Translations under genes and position numbers: made by a program
The notes under the pieces: generated by a model
The model's database searches: none
What the model was told of the DNA's origin: nothing
Seen by the model: only the letters and a program-made list of their open reading frames with translations
Shown here: one piece after another, positions 15,623 through 22,710 of the stretch
Numbering within the stretch: position 1 is the first letter of the stretch
How the letters are laid out: each line of letters opens with the position of its first letter
Assembly: GCF_031085175.1 (NCBI RefSeq)
Contig: NZ_JAVHUY010000071.1
Location: 1-39,261, forward strand
Length of the DNA stretch: 39,261 nt
Reading direction: 5' to 3'
Source of the DNA: Phytohabitans maris
GTDB taxonomy: Bacteria; Actinomycetota; Actinomycetes; Mycobacteriales; Micromonosporaceae

Positions 15623-16620
15623 GCAGTCCACGCGCCGGTCACGTCGTCGTCGTGGGCAGCGTCAACCTCGACATCTCGGTCAAGGTGCACCGCCTCCCAC
15701 ACCCGGGCGAGACCGTCCTGGCCACCTCGGTGCACCGCACCGGCGGAGGCAAAGGCGCCAACCAGGCCGTCGCCGCGGCACGAGCCGGCGGCACCGCCAC
15801 CAGCCTCATCGGACGCGTCGGCAACGACGAAGAGGGACGCATCATGCGCAGCCTCCTGCGACACGACCGCCTCGACCTACGGCTCACGACGCTGACCGAC
15901 GCGACCTCCGGCCTCGCCCTCGTCACCGTCGACGACCACGCCGAAAACTCGATCGTCGTCGCCCCCGGCGCCAACGCCTCACCCGTCCCGCTATCCCACG
16001 AGGACGCGCAGGTCGTCGCGCAGGCCGACGTGCTGCTCTGCCAACTCGAAACACCGCCCCAACTCGCCCTCGACGCCGCCGGACACCGCCGCCCAGGAGT
16101 ACCGCTCCTGCTCAACGCCGCCCCCGCGATGCCACTACCCGAAGCACTCTGGAACAGCATCGACATGCTCATCGTCAACCAGCACGAAGCCACCGAGCTG
16201 ACCCAGGACACCACCGGCACCCTGGACCACCGCATCGCCCAACTGCTCCAGCGGACCCCGACCGTCCTCGTCACACTCGGAAAGCAAGGAAGCCTGCTCG
16301 CCACCCGCGATCAACCATGGCTGCACCTGCCCGCACCAGCGGTGAACGCCGTCGACACCACCGCCGCCGGCGACACCTTCTGCGGCGTACTCGCCGCGGA
16401 ACTCGCCAACGGCGTAACCACCCCGAACGCGGTCGCCACCGCCAACGCGGCAGCGGCACTGGCGGTGACCCGACCAGGAGCCCAATCGTCGATCCCCGAC
16501 TACCCGGAGGTCACCGCGGCCGCCCTCGGCCTGCTCTCCGGCTGGACCGGCGAGGACGGCGTCAGGGTGTACGACGACGAGCCGGGCGACTCAGCCGAAC
16601 CGGCCGTTGACGTAGTCTGA
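15619..16620 (+). CDS. rbsK: Ribokinase-type PfkB family sugar kinase
   Basis: A cytoplasmic kinase of 333 residues that phosphorylates ribose or a related sugar at the expense of ATP. The first PfkB signature is GGGKGANQAVAAARAGG (42-58). The second is DTTAAGDTFCGVLAAE (246-261) with catalytic Asp252 and the anion-hole glycine. The substrate motif VVVGSVNLDIS near the N-terminus is typical of ribokinase rather than fructokinase. GGAG lies six bases before the ATG. No sugar transporter or ribose pyranase gene is nearby. The last 30 bases overlap the 3' end of pstB on the opposite strand, so the C-terminal tail (about 20 residues) is probably a late extension. Confidence 0.88.
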   Translation: MSSPRAGHVVVVGSVNLDISVKVHRLPHPGETVLATSVHRTGGGKGANQAVAAARAGGTATSLIGRVGNDEEGRIMRSLLRHDRLDLRLTTLTDATSGLALVTVDDHAENSIVVAPGANASPVPLSHEDAQVVAQADVLLCQLETPPQLALDAAGHRRPGVPLLLNAAPAMPLPEALWNSIDMLIVNQHEATELTQDTTGTLDHRIAQLLQRTPTVLVTLGKQGSLLATRDQPWLHLPAPAVNAVDTTAAGDTFCGVLAAELANGVTTPNAVATANAAAALAVTRPGAQSSIPDYPEVTAAALGLLSGWTGEDGVRVYDDEPGDSAEPAVDVV

Positions 16621-17526
16621 GGTACGCGGGTCCTGCGGGTCGTTGAACATCGCGTCTGTCGGGCCGTGCTCGACGATGTATCCGGGGGTGCCCTGCTCGG
16701 CGAGGAAGAACGCGCACCGGTTGGAGACGCGGGCGGCCTGCTGCATGTTGTGGGTGACGATGACGATCGTCACCTCCGCGACGAGTTCGGCGATGGTCTC
16801 CTCGATGACCCGGGTCGAGGTCGGGTCGAGCGCGGAGCACGGCTCGTCCATCAGCAGCACACGCGGGCGGATGGCGAGCGAGCGGGCGATGCACAGCCGC
16901 TGCTGCTGGCCGCCGGAGAGCGCCCCGCCCGGCTGGCGGAGCCGGTCACGGACCTCACGCCACAGCCCGGCCTTGGTCAGGCACTCCTCCACCAGGTTGT
17001 CCTTGTCGCCGCGCCGCATGCTGGTGCCGGTGAGCTTCAGCCCGGCGACCACGTTGTCGTAGATGGACATGGCCGGAAACGGGTTCGGCTTCTGGAAGAC
17101 CATGCCGATCTGCCGGCGCGCTTGGGTGATCCGCCGGGAGGAGTCGTAGATGTCCTGGCCGTCCAGCAGGACCTCGCCGGCGAGGCTGGCGCTCGGGATG
17201 AGCTCGTGCATCCGGTTGAGGATGCGCAGGAAGGTGGACTTGCCGCACCCGGACGGTCCGATGAGCGCCGTGACCTCACCCGCGCGCATCGACAGCGACA
17301 CCCGGTCGAGCACCTGGTGGTCGCCGAACCAGGCGGTGATCTGGCGCGCCTCCAGCCCGGCCAGTGGCATGCGCCGTCTGCCGGCCGGCGGCGGCTCGGC
17401 AAGCCCGCGGGACAGCTCGAGGGTGTCGTCGCGCCGCGCCGGCGCGGGGGCGACGACGGTATCGGCGGTCGCGGGACCGTGGCCCGGTCCGGCTTGCACG
17501 GTCACGGTGTCTTCATGCTCACTCAC
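16591..17526 (-). CDS. pstB: Phosphate ABC transporter ATP-binding protein
   Basis: The ATPase of the Pst phosphate importer. Walker A GPSGCGKST, the Q-loop VFQKPNPFP typical of PstB, signature LSGGQQQR, Walker B VLLMDEPCSALDP and H-switch VTHNMQQA are all intact. At 311 residues it is about 50 longer than usual: a Pro/Ala-rich N-terminal extension precedes the core, which starts at LEARQITAWFG. An internal ATG (residue 53) would give a normal length. It lies 31 bases after the sortase-fold gene, at the far end of the cluster, separated from pstC and pstA by about 11 kb of surface-protein genes; this separation is unusual. It must act with the PstC/PstA pair encoded at 28349-30623. Confidence 0.92.
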   Translation of the reverse strand: MSEHEDTVTVQAGPGHGPATADTVVAPAPARRDDTLELSRGLAEPPPAGRRRMPLAGLEARQITAWFGDHQVLDRVSLSMRAGEVTALIGPSGCGKSTFLRILNRMHELIPSASLAGEVLLDGQDIYDSSRRITQARRQIGMVFQKPNPFPAMSIYDNVVAGLKLTGTSMRRGDKDNLVEECLTKAGLWREVRDRLRQPGGALSGGQQQRLCIARSLAIRPRVLLMDEPCSALDPTSTRVIEETIAELVAEVTIVIVTHNMQQAARVSNRCAFFLAEQGTPGYIVEHGPTDAMFNDPQDPRTSDYVNGRFG

Positions 17527-17557
17527 GGCGCAAACGTCCTTCTCTTCGACACTTTCC

Positions 17558-18535
17558 TCACATCAGGTTGGGCAGCAGCCGGGCGATCTGGTCGGCGGTG
17601 CCCACGCAGAAGAAGACCAGCACCGGAACGGACACGGTCCACACCTGCCAGCGCCCCCAGTGCAGCCGGGCCACGGCGAGCAGCACGGCGGCCGCCACCA
17701 GCGCCTGGCCCCACAGGACGAGCTGCATCCACGCGAACTGGTCGGTGCCGAGCGCCAGCTCCGCCGTCGACAGGTCGCGCCTCGTGAGCGGCATCGGCGG
17801 CGTGGGCAGCGCTGGGGAGGTCAGGTCGGCGTCGACGCGGAGCACTCCGGAGGGCAGCAGCGGTGACCCGTCGGCCGTCGTCAACGTCAGCCGGCCGCCG
17901 CCCGCGGCGACGGGGGGCGGAAACGGGTCGCCACCACGGCGCACGCCAAGGACCCGGAACGTCGATACGCCCTGACCGGTGGTGACGGTGAAGGTGTCGC
18001 CCGGGTTCAATGTGGACAGTTGGCCGAACGGCCCGCCGTACGTCGTGGCCCGGCCCATGATCACTGAGACGCCGGACTGGCCCGGCATCGGCGTGTTACG
18101 CAGGTGGCCCGGTCCATTTTGGAGGATCGAGCCGGTGGTGCCCTCGAAGACCACCTCGCGCAGGTCGATCCGCGGGATCGAGAGCACGGCGACGGCGGTG
18201 CCTTGTGCGAGCAGCTTGCTCGGGTCGTCCGGCCGGGTGGGACCCACCGGCGCCGTCGCCTGCGCCAGCTCCTTGCGGAAGTTCGCGTAGGAGGTGTACT
18301 GCGCTCTCGCGTGGTGCAGCGAGGAGAACGCTCCGATGTACGTGGCGAAGATGAGCACCACGAACGAGAGGAGGAGCAGCATGGTCGACGCGACGCGCAG
18401 CGCCGACGGCGCCGGCTCGGTGCGGGCCGGCTCGCCCGAGGGACGGCCGTCCGGCGCGGCGGCGGGCATCGCCACACCGCCGGACCCGAGCTCCGTCGGG
18501 CGGTCGCTCGTGTCGCTGACGACGACGGCCGTCAT
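17558..18535 (-). CDS. Sortase-fold membrane protein lacking catalytic His and Cys (class E-like)
   Basis: A 325-residue membrane protein with one helix at about 49-70, an outer domain and two C-terminal helices (about 270-290 and 298-315). The outer domain follows class E sortases: VLSIPRIDL at 117-125, ILQNGPGHLRNTPMPGQSG, TTYGGPFGQLSTLNPGD and RLTLTTADGSPL. In active class E enzymes the first catalytic motif reads GHRTTYGAPF, but here it is GRATTYGGPF with Arg162 at the His position. The LTLTTC motif is LTLTTA, with Ala221 replacing the Cys. Arg233 may correspond to the catalytic Arg. It should therefore not perform transpeptidation but might still bind sorting signals. It overlaps the LPXTG-protein gene by four bases. 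Confidence 0.8.
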   Translation of the reverse strand: MTAVVVSDTSDRPTELGSGGVAMPAAAPDGRPSGEPARTEPAPSALRVASTMLLLLSFVVLIFATYIGAFSSLHHARAQYTSYANFRKELAQATAPVGPTRPDDPSKLLAQGTAVAVLSIPRIDLREVVFEGTTGSILQNGPGHLRNTPMPGQSGVSVIMGRATTYGGPFGQLSTLNPGDTFTVTTGQGVSTFRVLGVRRGGDPFPPPVAAGGGRLTLTTADGSPLLPSGVLRVDADLTSPALPTPPMPLTRRDLSTAELALGTDQFAWMQLVLWGQALVAAAVLLAVARLHWGRWQVWTVSVPVLVFFCVGTADQIARLLPNLM

Positions 18536-19179
18536 CCGCGTTCCTCCCCGGGTGCGGCCAGCGCCCGCCGCAGTGTGCGGCGCCGCCCCATGGCCGTCAA
18601 CAGGCCACCGATCACGATCAGCCCCACTCCAGCGCCGGCGAACCCGATCAGGCTGGCGCCGGTCCGCGGCAGGGAGCCACCCCCGCCACCGTCGGAGGGC
18701 CCGATCGGCACGTTCGCGACGATCGTGACCGTGAACGCGAAGCTCGCGGTGCGCTTTGACGTCCCGCCCTCGAACGTGAGGGTCCTGCGGCCCGCGCCGA
18801 GATCGGCCGGGAGCGAGATGTCCCGGCGAGCGGTGCCGTCCTGACCGGCGTCGACCGTGCCGAGGTCACGCCCGGCGCCGAGAGACATGGCGACCCGCTC
18901 ACCAGCCGCGAACCCGGTCCCGGTGCAGGAGAGCTCGTCGCCCGGGTGCAACGTCGGGTTGTCGCCCAGCGAGCCGCCACCGGCGCCGGCGCACGCCAGG
19001 CTGGCCTGTCCCGGCGGCATCGTGTGCTCGGGAACGGTGACCCTGACCGACTGCCCGTCGCCGGGCTCGGCGAGCGCGCTCGGCGCCGCGCCGAGCGCGG
19101 CCAGGCCAACGGTCAGGACGGCGAACAGGGCTCCCCTCGCCAGTCGCCGGCCGAAGCGGATCGCGTTTCGGTTCGACAT
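18532..19179 (-). CDS. LPXTG-type cell-wall-anchored surface protein
   Basis: A secreted protein of 215 residues. After a signal peptide (to about residue 37) comes a small beta-rich domain with two cysteines and the phrase HPGDELSCTGTGFAAGE, of the type found in small Ig-like surface modules. It ends with a complete sorting signal: a glycine-rich linker, LPRTG at 170-174, a hydrophobic stretch and an RRR tail. A housekeeping sortase elsewhere in the genome would be needed to attach it, since the adjacent sortase-fold protein lacks its active site. The ATG at 19179 has GAGGAG seven bases upstream and is preferred over the in-frame TTG at 19194. It lies 11 bases after the DUF916-like gene. Confidence 0.85.
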   Translation of the reverse strand: MSNRNAIRFGRRLARGALFAVLTVGLAALGAAPSALAEPGDGQSVRVTVPEHTMPPGQASLACAGAGGGSLGDNPTLHPGDELSCTGTGFAAGERVAMSLGAGRDLGTVDAGQDGTARRDISLPADLGAGRRTLTFEGGTSKRTASFAFTVTIVANVPIGPSDGGGGGSLPRTGASLIGFAGAGVGLIVIGGLLTAMGRRRTLRRALAAPGEERG

Positions 19180-19190
19180 GCTCGGGCTCC

Positions 19191-20492
19191 TCAATCCGGG
19201 TCGGGTGCGGCCGGCGGCGCGGCTTCGCCGGCACGGTCGGCGTCGGTCTCGTCATGGCCAGCCGGGCGGCTGCCGTTGCCGCCGGCCGCGATGGGAGCGA
19301 GCTGCGCGGGCGCGGCGTCGGCGGCGGGCTCGAAGAGGGCAGCGAGTGCTCCGCCGCCGGCAAGCGCGTCGTCGGCCTGCCCGGCGGCCTGCCGGCGGCC
19401 CCGCGCCTCCGCCGCCGCGAGCTTCGCGTTGAAGCGTCGGCGGCTCCAGCCCAGCCACCACCACAGGCCGGCGCAGACCGCGACGAGGATCAGCAACAGC
19501 ACGATCTGCGGCCACGGTGTCGCCCACAGACCCACCGTCTGCGCGGTCGGCGCGAGCGGACCGGACATCTGCGGCGCGCCCGGCACCTGCGCCGGCGTGA
19601 CCGTCACGTGGGCCTTCAGCGGCCCGGCGGGCAGGACACCGGCCATGCGCGCGGTGAGGCGTACGGAGTCGCCGGGCAGCAACTCCTCCAGGGTGGCGGG
19701 CTGGGTCACGGCCTCGGTGCCGAACACGCTCGTGACGGAAACGCTCTGGGCGCCGGACAGCCGGACGTTGCCGGTGTTGCGCACCGTGTACGCGATGACG
19801 GCGCCGCCACCACCGAACGGATTGGCGGTCCCGTCGTAGCTGGTGGACACCGCCTCCACGCCGAGCGCCGCGGTCAACGTGCCGGCCACGCGCAGGTAGG
19901 TGGCGACGGCGAAGCGGTTCTCCCGGTCGACCTGGCCGCCCGCGGCCTTCTCCGTGATCGAGGCGATCACGCCGCCCACGTGGTCGCCGGGGGTGGCGTT
20001 GGCCGGCACCGTGATGGTGAACCGCTCGACCACCCGCGTCCGTGGCGGCACCCGCAGGCTGGCGTGGGGTAGGCGGGTCCAGGCGCCGACGTCGGTCGGC
20101 TTCACGTCGGCGGTCGCCATCCCGATCGTGCCTTCGGGCAGGGTGATCCCGTCGGCGGCGTAAACCCGGAACGTGACCGGCGCGGTGCCGAGGTTGGTGA
20201 TGCTGACGTAGTCGCGCACCACCGCGCCGGGGCGGACGCCCTCGTACGAGAAGCGGGTGCGCCCGTCCGGGCCGCTGGCGTTGGCCGGCGCCACGGACCA
20301 CCGCGTCACCGCTCCCCCGCCCGGCGGTGTCGACTGTGGACCCTGGCCGGCCGGCGGCGACGGGCTCGGCGCCGGGGCGGCGACCGGCGTGGGCGGCTGG
20401 GCCACTGCCGCCACCGGAGCCGCGCTGGCCAGGAACACCGCGACGACCGGCACCAGGTGCCAGCCGCGGTAGGCCCGCCGACGGTTGATCAT
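19191..20492 (-). CDS. DUF916-like (WxLIP-type) membrane-anchored surface protein
   Basis: A 433-residue surface protein. A signal peptide is followed by a Pro-rich stretch (33-58). Two beta-sandwich regions come next: the first (about 65-165) has FSYEGVRPGAVVRDYVSITNLGTAPVTFRVY, the arrangement of DUF916 domains, and the second (about 205-300) resembles the partner domain, with IAYTVRNTGNVRLSGAQSV. A C-terminal helix at about 328-349 is followed by a charged cytoplasmic tail of some 80 residues. DUF916 proteins of Firmicutes bind WxL proteins and peptidoglycan, and the gene here follows a WxL-like gene. The assignment rests on motifs and context, not on a search. GAGGGG precedes the ATG. Confidence 0.75.
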   Translation of the reverse strand: MINRRRAYRGWHLVPVVAVFLASAAPVAAVAQPPTPVAAPAPSPSPPAGQGPQSTPPGGGAVTRWSVAPANASGPDGRTRFSYEGVRPGAVVRDYVSITNLGTAPVTFRVYAADGITLPEGTIGMATADVKPTDVGAWTRLPHASLRVPPRTRVVERFTITVPANATPGDHVGGVIASITEKAAGGQVDRENRFAVATYLRVAGTLTAALGVEAVSTSYDGTANPFGGGGAVIAYTVRNTGNVRLSGAQSVSVTSVFGTEAVTQPATLEELLPGDSVRLTARMAGVLPAGPLKAHVTVTPAQVPGAPQMSGPLAPTAQTVGLWATPWPQIVLLLILVAVCAGLWWWLGWSRRRFNAKLAAAEARGRRQAAGQADDALAGGGALAALFEPAADAAPAQLAPIAAGGNGSRPAGHDETDADRAGEAAPPAAPDPD

Positions 20493-20517
20493 CGAAGGTT
20501 CCCCTCATATGCCGATG

Positions 20518-20537
20518 CCGGCCAGCTGGGTGGCCGG
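20518..20537. other. Small hairpin between the WxL-like and DUF916-like genes
   Basis: Arms CCGGCCA (20518-20524) and TGGCCGG (20531-20537) enclose a six-base loop in the 119-base spacer. There is no T-run. It could be a weak processing or attenuation site that sets the ratio of the two proteins; otherwise the spacer shows nothing clear. Confidence 0.3.
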
Positions 20538-20611
20538 ATCGGGATTACGCCTGTCAGGCGGCTGAGCGGATGAGGCGGGCCGCGGGACGACCTGCCCCAT
20601 CCCCCCGGTCG

Positions 20612-21940
20612 CTACTTGCTTACCAATGTGACGGTGAGGGTGGCCGAGTAGTCACCCGCCGGCGTCTCCTCGGGCACCTGAAGCTCCAGGGTCCCGCCGA
20701 GAGCGCAGTCACCGCCGCCCTTACCGGCATCCACAGTGGCCAGCGTGGCCTCCTGCTTCAGGCCCGGACTGCCCGGCGTGACGGGCGAACCCGCGACAAC
20801 CTCGTCGCACGCGTCGGCCACCTCCGGCGTCCAACCCAGGTTCTCCCCGCCGATCTTGTCGGTCCCGGTACCGGTGAAGTCCGAGGTCGATCCGGTGACG
20901 TACCAGCCGGCGAGCGAAGGGCGGTCGTCGGTCACGGTGATCGTGGCCAGTTGGCCCCGGAACGCCAGATCTCCGGCGCTCACCTGCTCCAGGTCCACCG
21001 CGTCGCCGGCGACGGACATGGTGAGCTCCCCGCTGCCGCCCCCCTGCGGGACGGTGACGTTGAGCGACTGGTTGCCCGACCCGCCGCCGGTGCCACCGGA
21101 GATCCTGACGGCCACCGCCTGCGAGGTGGACGGGGTGAACGCCGCAGGGTCGGTGGGCGTGAACTTCGCGGTCAACGAGTGCAGGCCGACCGGCAAGGTG
21201 TCCACCGTCAGCGTGGCCGTCCCGCCCGACACGTCATCGGTGCCCAACGACGCGGAGCCGTTCAGGAACTCCACACTTCCGGTGGCGCCTTCGCCGGACA
21301 CCGTCGCGGTCAGGGTTACGGCCTGCCCCGGCTGGGCGGTGGTCGGCTGGGCGTTCAGCGTGGTCGTGGTGGTGACCGCGCCGGGGTCGCCGCCGTCGAC
21401 GACCGCCCAGGTGCCGGCCGCCAGGTCGACGTGGATCCACGTGGTGGCCGCCGCCACGAACTGGGCGGCGCCGGTGTTGAAGCAGAGCAACGCGACCTGG
21501 TAGTCCCCGGACGGCAGCCCTTGCTCGCTGAAGATCCGCGCGAGTCCCCCGGCACCGAGGACGTCCAACCCGCCGCTCGGCGGCGTGTCCGACAGCCCGA
21601 AGATGTTCTCCGACAGCCGGACCAGCAGCGTGGGCGGGGTTCCCTCCCGCACGATCTGAACGTTCGCGGCGAACCGGTTGGCGGTCGGGCAGGCGATCGT
21701 GCTGGTGAACGTTCCCATCGTCTCGGCGCTTGTCGAGCCACTCGTGGGGTTGAGGGTCAGGCCACCTGGACCGTCGCCGACATCGGCCTGCGCGGCCGGT
21801 GCGTACAGGACCGCGCCGGCCACAGCCGCGCAGAGACCGGCGAGTGCCGCGGCGCGGCGTCTGTGCCGGCCCCGGTCAGCGGTGGTGCCCCCACCAGGCG
21901 CTGCCGCACTCTCGCGACGCCTGGGAGCTGTAGCGTTCAT
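20612..21940 (-). CDS. Secreted protein with novel N-terminal domain, Ig-like repeat and WxL-like C-terminal domain
   Basis: A 442-residue exported protein without membrane anchor. After a signal peptide (to about 53) comes a ~125-residue domain that also forms the whole of the protein encoded at 22090-22551. A bacterial Ig-like repeat (about 190-280) has the phrases TLTATVSGEGATGSVEF and GLHSLTAKFTP. The last ~150 residues look like a WxL domain: ITVTDDRPSLAGWYVTG, then LGWTPEVA, and a final GDYSATLTVTLVSK that corresponds to the YxxTLTWTL motif with Val instead of Trp. WxL domains bind peptidoglycan or DUF916 partners, and a DUF916-like gene follows. The ATG at 21940 has GGGGAA upstream. 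Confidence 0.75.
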   Translation of the reverse strand: MNATAPRRRESAAAPGGGTTADRGRHRRRAAALAGLCAAVAGAVLYAPAAQADVGDGPGGLTLNPTSGSTSAETMGTFTSTIACPTANRFAANVQIVREGTPPTLLVRLSENIFGLSDTPPSGGLDVLGAGGLARIFSEQGLPSGDYQVALLCFNTGAAQFVAAATTWIHVDLAAGTWAVVDGGDPGAVTTTTTLNAQPTTAQPGQAVTLTATVSGEGATGSVEFLNGSASLGTDDVSGGTATLTVDTLPVGLHSLTAKFTPTDPAAFTPSTSQAVAVRISGGTGGGSGNQSLNVTVPQGGGSGELTMSVAGDAVDLEQVSAGDLAFRGQLATITVTDDRPSLAGWYVTGSTSDFTGTGTDKIGGENLGWTPEVADACDEVVAGSPVTPGSPGLKQEATLATVDAGKGGGDCALGGTLELQVPEETPAGDYSATLTVTLVSK

Positions 21941-22039
21941 TGACGATAGTTCCCCACTTCCTGTTTCGTGGCCCACGCCTCATGCCTGGGCCGGCTGATT
22001 CCACTCCCCAGGACGGCTAGGCGGATCGGTGCCGGTGAC

Positions 22040-22075
22040 GGTGGTGCCGGAGGTGCCGGAGGTGCCGGCACCACC
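22040..22075 (-). terminator. Hairpin downstream of the small secreted protein gene
   Basis: Arms GGTGGTGCCGG (22040-22050) and CCGGCACCACC (22065-22075) form a perfect 11-bp stem with a 14-base loop. The loop contains part of a tandem GGTGCCGGA repeat. It starts 14 bases after the stop codon of the gene ending at 22090. No T-run follows, so partial termination or RNA stabilisation is as likely as full termination. Confidence 0.45.
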
Positions 22076-22089
22076 GCTACGCCCAACCG

Positions 22090-22551
22090 CTAGATGAGCG
22101 CCTTCCAGGTGCCGGCCTCGACGTCGATCTTGATCAGGTTCACGTCGGCCTTGACGGACTCGAATGCGGCGTTGAAGCAGAGCACGTCGACCTCGTAGTA
22201 ACCGGTGGTGAGGTTGCCGGCGAGGACGGTGAAGATGAGGGCCGTGTCCAGCGTGCCGCTCGGTCTCGCGGCGGTCGGCACGAAGTTGCCGCTCAGGCGC
22301 AGGGACGTGCCGTCCGGAGCGGCCAGGGCGACCATGCCGGCGGTGCGGTGGTCGGCGGGGCACGCCTTGGTCGCCGAGTAGCTGGCCATCGGGTTGTCGT
22401 TGACCGACCCCTTCGTCGGCGACAGGCGGAGCAGCCCGGGCCAGTTGCCACCGTGGGCCTGGGCCGGCGCCGGCGCGGCGATCACGGCAACGGCCGCGGC
22501 CGCGGTGGCGCCGAAGACCGCCAGGCTACGACGTACATTCCGCAGTTTCAT
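22090..22551 (-). CDS. Small secreted protein made of one unnamed domain
   Basis: A 153-residue exported protein: signal peptide to about residue 32 (ending in APAQAHGG), then a single domain. The domain starts LRLSPTKGSVNDN, has two cysteines (ATKACPADH and VDVLCFN) and ends NLIKIDVEAGTWKA. The N-terminal domain of the next protein has the same landmarks: LTLNPTSGS, TIACPTAN, YQVALLCFN and WIHVDLAAGTW. This marks a shared domain, probably stabilised by a disulfide, that I cannot place in a named family. The ATG at 22551 is preferred over the frame start at 22599 because the signal peptide begins there. It is likely part of the extracellular complex made by this cluster. Confidence 0.7.
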   Translation of the reverse strand: MKLRNVRRSLAVFGATAAAAVAVIAAPAPAQAHGGNWPGLLRLSPTKGSVNDNPMASYSATKACPADHRTAGMVALAAPDGTSLRLSGNFVPTAARPSGTLDTALIFTVLAGNLTTGYYEVDVLCFNAAFESVKADVNLIKIDVEAGTWKALI

Positions 22552-22610
22552 CACGTACCTTCTTTCCTCGCGGGTATGACGCACTCGGTATACATCCACG
22601 TTTGCCTATG

Positions 22611-22665
22611 CTTTGCACTTTGTGCCAAAGTGCCTGGCCGGCGAGGAGAACTGCCGGCCAGGCAC
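22611..22665 (-). terminator. Intra-cluster terminator after the third PstS-like gene
   Basis: GTGCCTGGCCGGC (22630-22642) and GCCGGCCAGGCAC (22653-22665) form a perfect 13-bp stem with a ten-base loop, 45 bases past the stop of the gene ending at 22711. A second, near-perfect hairpin (CTTTGCAC/GTGCCAAAG, 22611-22630) follows in the direction of transcription. This probably reduces read-through from the phosphate-binding genes into the surface-protein genes, which may have their own promoter between here and 22551. Confidence 0.7.
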
Positions 22666-22710
22666 CCGGGTAAATCAGTTACGGGCGTTTCCTGAGGATC
22701 TGGAGTTGAA

